From positions 1 through 64,000 of the forward strand of contig NZ_JAMWZB010000024.1 in NCBI RefSeq assembly GCF_024305035.1: DNA of 64,000 nucleotides, written 5' to 3'. The notes below the pieces were generated by a model. It did no database searches. It was not told the origin of the DNA and saw nothing but the letters and a program-made list of their open reading frames with translations. This DNA is from Algoriphagus sp. Lineage in GTDB: Bacteria > Bacteroidota > Bacteroidia > Cytophagales > Cyclobacteriaceae. Position 1 is the first letter of the stretch; every line of letters starts with the position of its first letter. Position numbers and translations under genes: made by a program. Positions 1 through 8,843 of the stretch are shown here, piece after piece.

Positions 1-114
1 ATAAGAGACAAGAACTATCTCAATGAGTTTGTTTATAAGCTAAACAGAAGATACTTTGGTGAAAAACTTTTTGACCGATTAGTTCTCGCCTCAATTTACC
101 CATACGTGCAGTAG
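1..114 (+). CDS. IS1595-type (ISXO2-like) transposase, C-terminal fragment
   Basis: The open frame enters from the left edge and ends at the TAG at 112-114, giving 37 residues. The stretch NEFVYKLNRRYFG followed by LFDRLV matches the C-terminal end of the DDE domain of ISXO2-like/IS1595 transposases, where an E-F-x-x-(R/K)-x-N-R-R motif carries the catalytic Glu. The family assignment rests on this short motif only. The start and most of the protein lie outside the window, so intactness cannot be judged. It reads toward the start-less small ORF at 129-335. Confidence 0.7.
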   Translation: MRDKNYLNEFVYKLNRRYFGEKLFDRLVLASIYPYVQ

Positions 115-126
115 ACCGGATACACA
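1..126 (+). mobile_element. Right end of an IS1595-type insertion sequence
   Basis: The transposase stop is followed at once by accggatacaca (115-126), which resembles a terminal inverted repeat of this IS group reading inward. The sequence then changes to the coding frame of a small secreted peptide. The exact right boundary (about 124-130) and the target duplication cannot be fixed without the left end. Confidence 0.45.
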
Positions 127-128
127 TA

Positions 129-335
129 TTTTCTGATAAAAATTTTAAAATCACAACAGTTTTTGTGTTGGGCCTGTTCTCACTTTCTTTTGTTCCAACA
201 AAAGGTTATTCTGCCTATTATGTTGCAATAGAGGAATGTTACTGTGGGGTTCCAGAGGCAAAATGTAGATTAGTCGGTACAGATCCATGCGGAGTTGAGG
301 AGCAAATTCCTTGCGAGGAAGCATGCGGAATGTAA
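129..335 (+). pseudogene. Small Cys-rich exported peptide lacking a start codon
   Basis: The open frame ends at TAA 333-335. From about 141 it reads KNFKITTVFVLGLFSLSF, a typical charged plus hydrophobic signal peptide, then a mature part of about 45 residues with six Cys (ECYCG, KCR, PCG, PCE, ACG). No ATG exists in frame; only GTG/TTG at 165/168 inside the signal sequence are available. The codon where a Met would be expected lies at the junction with the insertion sequence. Small Cys-rich exported peptides next to 6-bladed beta-propeller lipoproteins are common in Bacteroidota (NVEALA-type peptides are one such group), which fits the neighbour at 391. The IS probably removed or displaced the start. 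A start codon not evident to me is the alternative. Confidence 0.5.
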
Positions 336-390
336 TTTAATTAAAATAGACTTGGGATAGCAAATGCTACCCTCTCTTACAAAATTCAAA

Positions 391-1566
391 ATGAAAAATA
401 ATTACTTTTTTTCTTTCCTCATCTTAGCTCTAATTAGTTGCTCTAAGCCACAAAATCAGAACAATATCACCTCAATTTCTTTGGGTGGAAAAGGGATATC
501 GAACCTTTCAGAAATTGTAGAATCAATTGATTACCTACTACTGGATTTTCCTAAAAGTCATTACATGGAGAGACCTGAGAAAGTATTTATTACAGACTCG
601 GTAATGATTTTGACTGACCACACTAATACCATGAATTTCTTGGTCTATGATCTGAAGGGAAAACTATTATCGGAATTTTCATTTTACGGTGAAGGGCCTG
701 GAAAGACCACTTCAATTATTGATGTAGCTTTTAACCCATTTGAAAATCTCCTCGAGGTATTAAGTATTAATAAAATTATGAAATTTGATCTTACAGGAGA
801 TTTCATTGAAGAAGAATCCCTTCCATTTCAACCAAATCTATTTCTATCTCTCAATAATAATGAAAAAGCCCTTTTCTTTCCGTACTATGCTTCACCAAAT
901 CTGGAATCTTTAAAAAACAAAAAGGGAACCTTCCATTTTTATAATAATGAAAATGATATATTATCAGAAAAGATTTTTGATCTTCCTTCTACTCCATCAT
1001 GGATAGAGAAAAATGCGATGGTATCTTCAAGCTCTAGGACTGATATATTTTTTTCTCTGACAATGTTAGACACCATCTATTGGACAAAAAATAAATCAAT
1101 CCATCAAAAAATTTACCTTGATTTTGAAAGCCATCAATTACCCTTTGATATGGTTTCCCCATATGTAGATGATGCAAATGGTTTGGTTTCACTAATGAAT
1201 AGAGAGGATTTTATCAAAAAATACAGATATCATACCCCTACATTACACTATGATAATGGATTGATTTCAAGTAGATTCAAATCTGGATTATTTTACGGCC
1301 ATTTTATATACCACCTTACAAGTGGTAAAACTATTTTAATCGATAAGTTTGTAAATGACATAGATAATGGAATGGAAAAATTTCTCATAAAAAATCTTAA
1401 AGATAATATTATCTATAGTTTCTACCAACCTGACGAATTCATGAGCAAATTAAGGAATGAATCTGATCAATTTAAAGGAATGAATAATAATTTTACAAAA
1501 GTAGCCAAACAATTAGACTCTGATGATTTCCTTGTCCTAGCAAAATATAAACTCAGAAAGTTTTAA
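391..1566 (+). CDS. 6-bladed beta-propeller lipoprotein
   Basis: 391 residues. The ATG at 391 is preferred to the in-frame ATG at 364 because it directly precedes a lipoprotein signal MKNNYFFSFLILALISC, with lipobox LISC and lipidated Cys17. The mature part has repeated beta-strand blocks such as FLVYDLKGKLL and KFDLTGDFI, in the style of the Bacteroidota 6-bladed beta-propeller family (BF3164/DUF5128-like). The sequence suggests an outer-membrane or periplasmic anchored protein of unknown ligand. It sits 55 nt after the truncated Cys-rich peptide, an arrangement often seen for this family. No downstream partner is apparent, as about 1.1 kb of non-coding sequence follows. Confidence 0.75.
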   Translation: MKNNYFFSFLILALISCSKPQNQNNITSISLGGKGISNLSEIVESIDYLLLDFPKSHYMERPEKVFITDSVMILTDHTNTMNFLVYDLKGKLLSEFSFYGEGPGKTTSIIDVAFNPFENLLEVLSINKIMKFDLTGDFIEEESLPFQPNLFLSLNNNEKALFFPYYASPNLESLKNKKGTFHFYNNENDILSEKIFDLPSTPSWIEKNAMVSSSSRTDIFFSLTMLDTIYWTKNKSIHQKIYLDFESHQLPFDMVSPYVDDANGLVSLMNREDFIKKYRYHTPTLHYDNGLISSRFKSGLFYGHFIYHLTSGKTILIDKFVNDIDNGMEKFLIKNLKDNIIYSFYQPDEFMSKLRNESDQFKGMNNNFTKVAKQLDSDDFLVLAKYKLRKF

Positions 1567-2719
1567 TAAATAATATGTTCAGATTTTGATATACCTTGGA
1601 ACAAGCTAATTTTTTGAATATAATATAAATCAAGAACCCCAAAAAAGTAAAAAACATTCCATAAAACGCTATACTTTGGGATAACTTAGTCTATACTTTT
1701 GAATTAAGTTTAATACTTCAACATGTTTTAGTAGGATCAAGTTATTATTGATCTATATCTTCTATCGAAGAATTCCTTTTTGAAAAATTGCAAGTCTCCA
1801 ATTTGTGATTGATAACAAGAATATAAATTTCACTTGGAAATTAACCCGTCATAGCCGGAGTATCCAGTATCCTTTCTAGCTCCTCTTTGATCAAATGATT
1901 TACTTCTTGATTTGATCATTTGGTTCAATTTGGAACTATTTCCTAAGAGTAGTTACCCAAAGGCCAATTAAACTGATAACAACCTATTTGATGGAGCTTG
2001 AAATTACTTCTTGGAATGAATAGCCGCATCCTTCATCGGAGTCGGGAATTTGGCGCTTTAGACAATCTACGTTCAATTTTAAGGCAGGCAAAAACGCTTG
2101 GCCAATCAGATTGGAGAATTTACCATGCAATCTTCGATCCTTTCCCCACTTAAAAGAATAAGCATACAATGGGAAAGAAAATCAGCACTTTCGCTTTGGA
2201 ACTGGTCCCATTAAGTAAGCTGATCTGAATCAATACTCCTTCCCAGGAGTTGGAAAATGGCTAGGATTGATTCTCAGCCATTAAGGCCGAAAGGATTTGA
2301 TCAGCATTTATTGCTTTAGAATGGACTTGGAATACCTAAATATTTTGTGTCTCTACCGAAGGATAATTCTTCCTGAATCCCACTCGGTACCCTTCTGTAA
2401 GCTGTTAGACAGAAATAGAGTCAAAAGGAAAGGAGGAAAGAATTAGCTATTAGAAGAACCTCAATAGTACTGGTATAGTCGCAAAAGCTCGGTTAATCTT
2501 TTGAGTTTGCTCGCATCGATACCTCTTTCTGCTTTGATAGGAAAATGGGTAAATTTTATGGATAACTAACTTTGATAGTTAAATTTACTGGACTTTAACA
2601 AAGAGACCTCTTCTTCTTTGTTTTCAAAAGGACTAAACGTAATAGGAACTTAAAAATCAGTCACTAGCATTTCAAAAGCAGAAAACAGGTAGCATTTTCT
2701 GACTAGATTGTATTATAGA
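1567..2719. other. Long intergenic region without a recognised gene
   Basis: About 1.15 kb with stops in all frames. A 61-codon minus frame (1984-2169) has no recognisable family. An 8-bp inverted repeat (caaatgat 1892-1899 / atcatttg 1915-1922) is too weak to call a terminator. The region may be decayed coding DNA, but I could not match it to anything. Confidence 0.5.
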
Positions 2720-4165
2720 ATGAAAAAACAACTCACTCCTTCTTCCCTCCTCTCCCTTATTCAATCCGGTGAAGGTTACAACGTAGAATTTAAAGTTGGA
2801 GTCCCCAACAAACTTAAAGAATTAAGTGAAGAGATCTGTGCCTTTGCCAATGCAGCTGGTGGTATTTTACTGATCGGGGTGAGTGATGACAATGAAATCA
2901 AAGGGGTTGAATTAACCAATGCAAAACGATCGGCCATTCAAAATTCCCTCAATGAAATCAATCCTCGCATTTCTACTCGACTACATCCAGTAGAAATAGA
3001 GGGGAAAACCATCTGGGTTATTGAAGTGGACAGTGGGACACAGAAACCCTATGTATTGTCTGGAGCCATCTACGTTCGGCAAGGGGCCAATACGCAAAAA
3101 CTCACCACAGTTGAACAAATGCGTGATTTCTTTCAGCAATCAGATCGCATCTTTTTCGATGAAGCTCCTTGTCCCAGCTTTGATCTTCAAAAAGAGATAG
3201 ATGCAAACTGGTTTGAAGAGTTCAGGCTGAAAAGCGGGATTTCACAAACCCTACCCCAAGATCAAATTATCCAGAACCTGAGGTTGACTTTGCCCGACGG
3301 CATTACCAAGAATGGTGGCGTGCTTTTCTTTGGAACTGTACCAGAACATTTTATTGAAACAGCTGTGGTTCGGTGTTTGGCTTTTGAAGGTGTCACAAAA
3401 ACCCAGATCATAGACGATAAGATTTATGGAGGCCCATTAATAAGACAGTATGAACAATCCATGCAATGGCTTAAAAACAAGCTCAATGTTCGTTACCAAA
3501 TAGAAGATGGTGGCCCAAGAAAAGAAATTTGGGAAGTACCGGAAATTGCACTCAAAGAAGCAATCATCAATGCGCTTTGTCATCGGGATTATTACGATAA
3601 AGGCGCGAAAATTACCATTGAGCTTTTTCAAGATCGAGTAGAAATTACCAATCCGGGTGGGTTAACTAGTGCCATCTCTCCTGCTGATTTTGGTACCAAA
3701 AGCCACAGCAGGAATCCTTTGATCTTTGGTTTATTCGTCCGTATCCGCATGGTGGAGCAGGTAGGGTCCGGAATCGGGAGAATTAAAGAACAAATGAAAG
3801 AAGCCCTTCTACCTACACCTTTATTCAAGACAGAAGGTTTATTTACGGTCGTACTCAAAAGACCTGTAAAAAGTTCGGGGAAAAGTTCGGGGAAAAGTTC
3901 GGGAAAAGTTTCGGCTGAAAATTGGCCTTCAATGAAACAAAAACTGATCGAAAAAGCCCCTGCGAAAATAGGTAAGAGTTCCTTAAAAATTTTAGAAATG
4001 GTGTTCAACAACCCTTACATCACCATTCCTGAAATGGCAAAGAAAATTGGGATTACCGAACGCGGTGTAGAAAAAAACATACAGAAATTAAAAGAACAAA
4101 ACCTGCTTGAACGAAAAGACGGAGAACGATCGGGATACTGGAAACTCACAATTCATCCCGCCTAA
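2720..4165 (+). CDS. AlbA_2 (Schlafen-type) domain ATP-binding regulator
   Basis: 481 residues from ATG 2720; the frame opens at a TTG four codons earlier, but MKKQLTPSS is the natural start. Domains in order: AlbA_2 DNA-binding domain (about 10-125, with VEFK, FANAAGGILLIGVSDD and YVRQG), a middle region, a GHKL-type HATPase_c_4 domain (about 260-385, with EAIINALCHRDY, VEITNPGGL and GSGIGRI), a low-complexity KSSG linker, and a C-terminal winged helix (about 425-478, ITIPEMAKKIGITERGVEKNIQKLKE). This is the COG2865 transcriptional-regulator architecture, often mislabelled RecG-like helicase; no helicase motifs are present. Such genes are usually mobile and stand alone, as here. Confidence 0.85.
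   Translation: MKKQLTPSSLLSLIQSGEGYNVEFKVGVPNKLKELSEEICAFANAAGGILLIGVSDDNEIKGVELTNAKRSAIQNSLNEINPRISTRLHPVEIEGKTIWVIEVDSGTQKPYVLSGAIYVRQGANTQKLTTVEQMRDFFQQSDRIFFDEAPCPSFDLQKEIDANWFEEFRLKSGISQTLPQDQIIQNLRLTLPDGITKNGGVLFFGTVPEHFIETAVVRCLAFEGVTKTQIIDDKIYGGPLIRQYEQSMQWLKNKLNVRYQIEDGGPRKEIWEVPEIALKEAIINALCHRDYYDKGAKITIELFQDRVEITNPGGLTSAISPADFGTKSHSRNPLIFGLFVRIRMVEQVGSGIGRIKEQMKEALLPTPLFKTEGLFTVVLKRPVKSSGKSSGKSSGKVSAENWPSMKQKLIEKAPAKIGKSSLKILEMVFNNPYITIPEMAKKIGITERGVEKNIQKLKEQNLLERKDGERSGYWKLTIHPA
3869..3904 (+). repeat. 12-bp tandem repeat encoding KSSG
   Basis: Three tandem copies of aaaagttcgggg (the last ends in gga), followed by a diverged fourth (aaagtttcg). They encode KSSGKSSGKSSGKVS, the linker between the ATPase-like and winged-helix domains. 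Because the unit is a multiple of three, changes in copy number would alter linker length without shifting the frame. Confidence 0.9.
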
Positions 4166-4780
4166 TCTCAAACGCAGCTATTCTCTTTCAACGAAGACCC
4201 TAATGTCCACTTCCCGAAAGAAAGCTACTCATAAATTAACACTTCGCTAATATCCTCCGAACGATTGGAAATCGAAGGAATGTGGTTAACCATTTCCGAT
4301 CTCCTGTTCTGGGAAGTTCCGATCTCAAATCTTCTGCATTGCAGGATAATGGAAGTCCTGACCTTTTATAATAATAATCAGGCAATCCTATTTTCTTCCT
4401 TATCGATTCATTTCGGTATACCCGTTCGGGCTTGTCGTGGAATAACCGCATCAGCCAAAAACTGCGGGCTTAGTCTTTCCCCTGCTTTACCTCTAAGTCT
4501 TCTAAGCTTGAATTACTCCAATTTGGTAGGATCAGATGAATCGGTCACAAGGCTCGGACAATAACAACCCTCAGGGTTCTTAAAGGAATTTCAGTAAAAA
4601 CTCCTCGCCATTTTCAGCTAAAATGGTAGCGATCCCTCCTTTTTACTATCGGCTGGTTTGATCAGGCCTGAATTAAAGAAAACCAACGAAATCCCTCCCA
4701 ATCCATCTGCTAAAACGCTAACCTAACCTTAATACTTTCTTTACAAGTATCAACTTACCAAATCCTAAGTTTGGATCCGT
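4166..4780. other. Intergenic region without a recognised gene
   Basis: About 600 bp. Overlapping frames on both strands (4265-4564 plus, 4236-4451 minus) encode no recognisable protein and look fortuitous. The last 20 bp hold a promoter-like element before the next gene. Confidence 0.5.
4766..4773 (+). promoter_or_regulatory. Candidate Bacteroidota -7 element TAAGTTTG
   Basis: An exact match to the TAnnTTTG consensus of the Bacteroidota housekeeping sigma factor. The -33 element is poor (TTTA in the right area, not TTTG). It lies only 8 nt before the first ATG of the glycosyltransferase at 4781, so the transcript would be nearly leaderless or the true start is the ATG at 4790. Confidence 0.25.
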
Positions 4781-6328
4781 ATGAGGGAGATGTCATTCTG
4801 GTCTTGGTTTCTGATTCTGATCTCGGCCATCGTTTTTTTGGCTGGTCTGGATTTTTACAGCATTTACATACTCGATGAATCCAAAAATGCCGAAGCTGCC
4901 CGCGAAATGTGGGATAGTGGCCATTGGTTTTATCCTACATTTAATGGACAGCCCCGATATGACAAACCGCCCATGCATTATTTTTTTATGGGAACGGCCT
5001 ATTCAATTTTTGGAGTTGGGGAGTTTTCAGCAAGATTATTTTCAGGGGTCTTTGGATGGCTTACTGGGCTTCTGATTTTTGTTAAAGTCAAAAACCGGAT
5101 CGATGAAAGGGCAGCACAGGTCTCACTTTTCTCCTTTATGATTTCCTTACAGGTTTTGATTCAGTTTCGAATGGCGGTTCCAGACCCCTATTTGATTTTT
5201 TTCTTGACTGCAGCTTGCCTTGAATTAGAAAGCTTCCTTAACGAACTTACCCATCGGGTGAGCTACCTTCGAAGAGCCGCTGTTTTTCTCGGGTTGGCAT
5301 TTCTGGCCAAAGGCCCGGTGGCGGTGGCCTTATTTGGGATGCCGCTTTTGGCATACATGGGGACCCAACAGCATAGCCACCGACTCAAATTTAGCCGTTT
5401 CTTTGATCCTTTGGCCCTTATCCTTTTTTTTGGGATTGGCATTTCCTGGTACGTAGGAGTTTATTTCTGGAATGGCGCCGACTGGTTGATCGAATTCTTT
5501 TTTACCCATAACCTCAACCGATTCTCCTCTCCGATGGAGGGTCATCGCGGACCTTTTTACCTGCCGTTAATATTTTGCATGATTGGTTTTTTCCCCAGCT
5601 CTTTGCTGATCCTATCTTCCTGGAACCTGAGTTATTCGGCTATTCGCTACCGGCCATTGATTCTTTGGTCCATCCTTTATGTCTGTTTTGTGATTTTATT
5701 TTTTTCCCTTGCCAGTACCAAGCTCCCCCATTACATCGCCCCTGCCTTTCCCTTTTTGGCAATTCTTATCGGCAGTCAATTTCATTCCAAGCCTGGCAAC
5801 TTAGCATTCAAACTAATCATCCTAGTGGGGAGCTTAGTACTTTTGGCCCTTCCTCTTGCCATTTTTTTAACCAAAAACCTTCAACTAACTTATTTCGAAA
5901 ACACCCTCTCCCTTGCCTGGGGAATAGTTCCTGCGGGAATTGGATTGGTGGCGGTATTTCTTGCCTTTCAAAAACTCAAAGCAGCCGCTTTCTATACCCT
6001 GGGTTTGGGGTTTCTGGGAATGGCCTTTGGGTTGATGGGGAATTTATTGCCTACCCTTGATGCACAAAATCCGGTAATTCGGTCAAAGGTGTACTGGAAA
6101 GATGAGGCGAAGCTGTCCTATTGGAAAAAAATGAACCCAGCCTTTCCTTTTCAAACTAAAAAAATTATTCCTCCTTGGGATGAAGCCGCAGGAATGGAGG
6201 GGTTGATTATTACCGATGAAAAGGTTGTGGACTCTTTTCCCCATCCATATGACGTGGTTTTCAGGGGAAAAGACCTCTTTGAAGGAACAGAAACGGTTTT
6301 AATCAAGCCGAAATTCCCGGATTTTTAA
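4781..6328 (+). CDS. ArnT/PMT-like membrane glycosyltransferase (GT83-type)
   Basis: 515 residues with about a dozen hydrophobic segments and no cleavable signal. The first periplasmic loop carries the diagnostic acidic motif DESKNAEAAREM (residues 32-43) and YDKPPMHY (60-67), as in ArnT-family and other PMT_2 polyprenyl-phosphate-sugar transferases. FLAKGPVA and the later STKLPHYIAPAFPFLAIL are also typical. The enzyme would move a sugar from a lipid carrier to lipid A, glycan or protein on the periplasmic side. The next ATG (4790) is an alternative start. The gene converges on the PAP2 gene, overlapping it by 26 nt at the 3' ends, and lies beside the glycan operon at 7.2-13.6 kb. Confidence 0.85.
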   Translation: MREMSFWSWFLILISAIVFLAGLDFYSIYILDESKNAEAAREMWDSGHWFYPTFNGQPRYDKPPMHYFFMGTAYSIFGVGEFSARLFSGVFGWLTGLLIFVKVKNRIDERAAQVSLFSFMISLQVLIQFRMAVPDPYLIFFLTAACLELESFLNELTHRVSYLRRAAVFLGLAFLAKGPVAVALFGMPLLAYMGTQQHSHRLKFSRFFDPLALILFFGIGISWYVGVYFWNGADWLIEFFFTHNLNRFSSPMEGHRGPFYLPLIFCMIGFFPSSLLILSSWNLSYSAIRYRPLILWSILYVCFVILFFSLASTKLPHYIAPAFPFLAILIGSQFHSKPGNLAFKLIILVGSLVLLALPLAIFLTKNLQLTYFENTLSLAWGIVPAGIGLVAVFLAFQKLKAAAFYTLGLGFLGMAFGLMGNLLPTLDAQNPVIRSKVYWKDEAKLSYWKKMNPAFPFQTKKIIPPWDEAAGMEGLIITDEKVVDSFPHPYDVVFRGKDLFEGTETVLIKPKFPDF

Positions 6329-7005
6329 TGGGAACGGTTCCTTCTTTCCTTTTGCCATATCCGAAGTAAACCAGAATGGATCGATTGAATTTATAATTGG
6401 GAAACCAGCGAAAATAAAGACTTCTGGCAATCCAGGCCGAAATCATTCCTAAAGCGGCTCCAGCAAAAATATCCACGAAAAAATGCTGCATCAAATACAC
6501 CCGGCTGAAAGCCACTACTAATCCAGCTGTAAGGGCAAGCCATTGGATCTGCCGGTTTCGCTTAAAAATAATCATGAAACCCGCCGCAATTACCATGGCT
6601 GTAGCAGTATGGCCTGATGGAAATGAATTCCAGTGATGCAGTTCTATGCCCGGAACCTGATAAAAAGAAATCCCTTTGAGGTATTCAGCAGGCCGAGGCA
6701 TCCCCTTGAACAGGCCATGTTTGAAGATCAAAATCAAAATCATCTGAACCATAACCGCTAAACTCATGAAAACTGCGTAGCAAACCTTCCGTACAGCTAA
6801 CAGGGGTAAGATCACCAGTAAAATGATTGCATCACCAAAGTGAGTCCAAGTGCCAAAAAAATAGGTCAAAAAGTGGATGATGGTACCGGTTAATAAAGAG
6901 TTCCGGACTACCTTTTGGCAATAAAAAAGTAGTCAAGGCCGAAAAAATGAGGATTGCAAAAGCAATGCGCTGGATTTTACCGATTGAATTTTTCTTGAGT
7001 TTCAC
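6303..7005 (-). pseudogene. PAP2 superfamily phosphatase, frameshifted near its N-terminus
   Basis: The catalytic part (6303-6869) has PRP at residues 58-60, PSGHTAT at 84-90, and SRVYLMQHFFVD at 122-133, the three motifs of type 2 phosphatidic acid phosphatases. Such enzymes dephosphorylate lipid phosphates or undecaprenyl pyrophosphate in the inner membrane. Its only in-frame start is TTG 6869. Upstream in another frame (GTG 7005 to TGA near 6840) lies a convincing N-terminus, KIQRIAFAILIFSALTTFLL then HHPLFDLFF. The two frames join if the T7 run at 6854-6860 (minus strand) were T6, giving DLFFGTWTHFGD. The lesion is therefore a +1 insertion in a homopolymer: mutation, slippage or assembly error. 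The core enzyme would be intact if the TTG is used. Confidence 0.7.
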
Positions 7006-7172
7006 AACAGCAAGCTAGTCATCGGATTTTACCTTAGAATTAGTGGTTTGTGAACGAAAAAAGAAGATTATTGCCGAAAATTTTCCCAAGTTTAAGAAGG
7101 GAAAAGACAGGTAGGATTAGCTTAATCCTCCCCGCTACTATTCGATCAGGAATTTGACTTTAGACAAAAGCC

Positions 7173-7211
7173 CCTCCTAAAACCATCCTACCAGGGGATG
7201 AATTTAGGAGG
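7173..7211 (-). terminator. Probable terminator of the glycan operon
   Basis: A 9-bp perfect inverted repeat (cctcctaaa 7173-7181 / tttaggagg 7203-7211) lies 7 nt beyond the stop of the last glycosyltransferase. On the minus strand it is followed by ggcttttgt, a short T-run. Confidence 0.55.
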
Positions 7212-7218
7212 CGGAAAC

Positions 7219-8043
7219 TCATTTATCCGTAATCAGAGAAGCCCTACTTTTTCCCAAACCTGCCAATTTACCTGCACACAGATTATTCAACCTGTTTATC
7301 CAGATCGAACTTCCTCTTGGATTTCGAAGGGGTCCAAATAGATGCTGTTGAAAAAACTCCGGGTGCTTCCTATTGAGCAAATCAATGGTCATTCGTTTGG
7401 CCTCCCGGTTGGTGGATTTTCTCCTGGACCCTTTTCTGATGCGGTAATAGAAGCCAACCTGGGGTAGTTTTACCACTTTTCCTCCCCTTTTAAGCATATT
7501 AATCCAAAACTCCCAATCTTCCCACCCGAAGATCAATCGGGGATCATATCCTCCAACCTGTTTCCAATCCTGCTTTTTATATACCCCGGAAACAAAAATC
7601 ATATTGTCTAAGGCCAGTTGCTGAAGAGAAAATGGCTTCAGTTTCCAACCCCCCGTTTTCTCCCCAAACTTCTCGGCTTCACAATAGACCACCTTGACTT
7701 GACTATCGGATTGAAACTCGGAAATAGCCAGCGAAAGGTAATCGGGATGAATTTTATCATCTGAATCAAGGGGAAGGATAAATTCCCCTTTGGCGTAAAA
7801 TACCCCAACGTTTCGGGCAACTGCAGGACCTTGGTTTTGCTGATCGATCATCCTGATTTTCCCCGGAAACTTAATTTCCCATTCCTTACATAGGGCCGGG
7901 GAGCTATCGGTGCATCCATCATTTACCAAAATAATTTCCCAATGGGTGTAGCTACTTTGGATAACCGAACGAATTGTTTCATTAACTAAACCGGCGCAAT
8001 TATATACAGGTATGACTATCGAAATCAATGGATTATGGCTCAT
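7219..8043 (-). CDS. GT2 family glycosyltransferase
   Basis: 274 residues. The GT-A fold starts at residue 6 with ISIVIPVYNCAGLV; nucleotide-binding elements are VNDGCTDSS and the DxD-type PLDSDD (about residues 90-95). GWEDWEFWINMLKRGG is the acceptor/catalytic acidic block, followed by a basic tail. It is a soluble or membrane-peripheral cytoplasmic enzyme transferring a sugar from a nucleotide donor to a lipid-linked glycan. Last gene of the operon, 7 nt after the upstream transferase. Donor and linkage cannot be told from sequence. Confidence 0.88.
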   Translation of the reverse strand: MSHNPLISIVIPVYNCAGLVNETIRSVIQSSYTHWEIILVNDGCTDSSPALCKEWEIKFPGKIRMIDQQNQGPAVARNVGVFYAKGEFILPLDSDDKIHPDYLSLAISEFQSDSQVKVVYCEAEKFGEKTGGWKLKPFSLQQLALDNMIFVSGVYKKQDWKQVGGYDPRLIFGWEDWEFWINMLKRGGKVVKLPQVGFYYRIRKGSRRKSTNREAKRMTIDLLNRKHPEFFQQHLFGPLRNPRGSSIWINRLNNLCAGKLAGLGKSRASLITDK

Positions 8044-8050
8044 AATTTTC

Positions 8051-8782
8051 TTACTTTTTGAAAAGTTGCTTGCGTTTATGATTCAGGTAGGAAAAGTAAC
8101 TTCTTGAACCCCATTTGTATTCAAAGAAATAGCGTTCATCACCGGTTAGCTGAAGCCGCTCTCTTTCTGACTTGGTTTTCAGGGTTTGACTTTCCAAGTG
8201 ATCCACTTTGGAGCTGGTAACCAAAGCATGTTGTATTCCATGCTTTTCCAGAGTTTTGGCGTAGTCATTATCGGAGTACCAGAACCTGAGTCGCTCCTCA
8301 AGGGGACCTGTGACAGCAAGTATTTCCCGCTTTAAAAAGATACACCAACCCGACAGGTGATCCCTGACCTCATAGCCATAATGAATTCCCGAATCAGCAA
8401 AAAATCCCCGTTCGGGATGGTTGAAGCTGCAAAAGGGGGAAGCACTTTTTAATTCGGGATCCGCATCAAATGCCCTGAGAATAGCCGATGCCCAACCAGG
8501 ATGAAAAATCAAATCATTATTACAGAGGCACACTAAGGGAGCCTGGGTTTGTCGCAAGCCCAAATTCATGAATTTGTGGTAACCAAAGACCTGCTTGGGA
8601 AAAATAGTCTGACAACAAGGGAAAGGATAAGGCCTAGTTTGGGCCGATTCAATCACCAGAACATTAAATCTGATTTTAGCAGGATCTTCAGAATCCAGTA
8701 AGGAGTTGATGGCATTTTCGGTCAGTTGCCGAAGAGGCTCTGTTTGAGCATTGGATAGTAGGATGATGTCAATGATTTTCAT
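8051..8782 (-). CDS. GT2-like glycosyltransferase (rhamnosyltransferase type)
   Basis: 243 residues. It begins IIDIILLSNAQTEPL and keeps CLCNNDLIFHPGW, where NND takes the place of the DxD motif. The C-terminal catalytic block is RFWYSDNDYAKTLEKHG followed by DHLES. This layout resembles the short GT2 transferases of O-antigen clusters. It lies 61 nt after the preceding transferase and 7 nt before the next, in one operon. It is shorter than its neighbours but shows no sign of truncation. Confidence 0.78.
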   Translation of the reverse strand: MKIIDIILLSNAQTEPLRQLTENAINSLLDSEDPAKIRFNVLVIESAQTRPYPFPCCQTIFPKQVFGYHKFMNLGLRQTQAPLVCLCNNDLIFHPGWASAILRAFDADPELKSASPFCSFNHPERGFFADSGIHYGYEVRDHLSGWCIFLKREILAVTGPLEERLRFWYSDNDYAKTLEKHGIQHALVTSSKVDHLESQTLKTKSERERLQLTGDERYFFEYKWGSRSYFSYLNHKRKQLFKK

Positions 8783-8843
8783 TGGCTTTGTAGTTGGTTT
8801 AGTACCGGGAAGAGTTCAACTTATTGGGAAGCTTGATTCTAGC

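Noticed and set aside
3869..3910. Short tandem repeat considered as a CRISPR-like array
   Set aside because: The 12-bp units are contiguous without spacers and are in-frame coding sequence; no other repeat-spacer pattern exists in the window.
2720..4165. RecG-like ATP-dependent helicase
   Set aside because: No Walker A or DExx helicase motifs. The domains are AlbA_2, a GHKL-type ATPase fold and a winged helix, the usual cause of this misname.
4236..4564. Overlapping frames on both strands in the gap before the ArnT-like gene
   Set aside because: Neither has a signal, domain or compositional bias expected of a gene.
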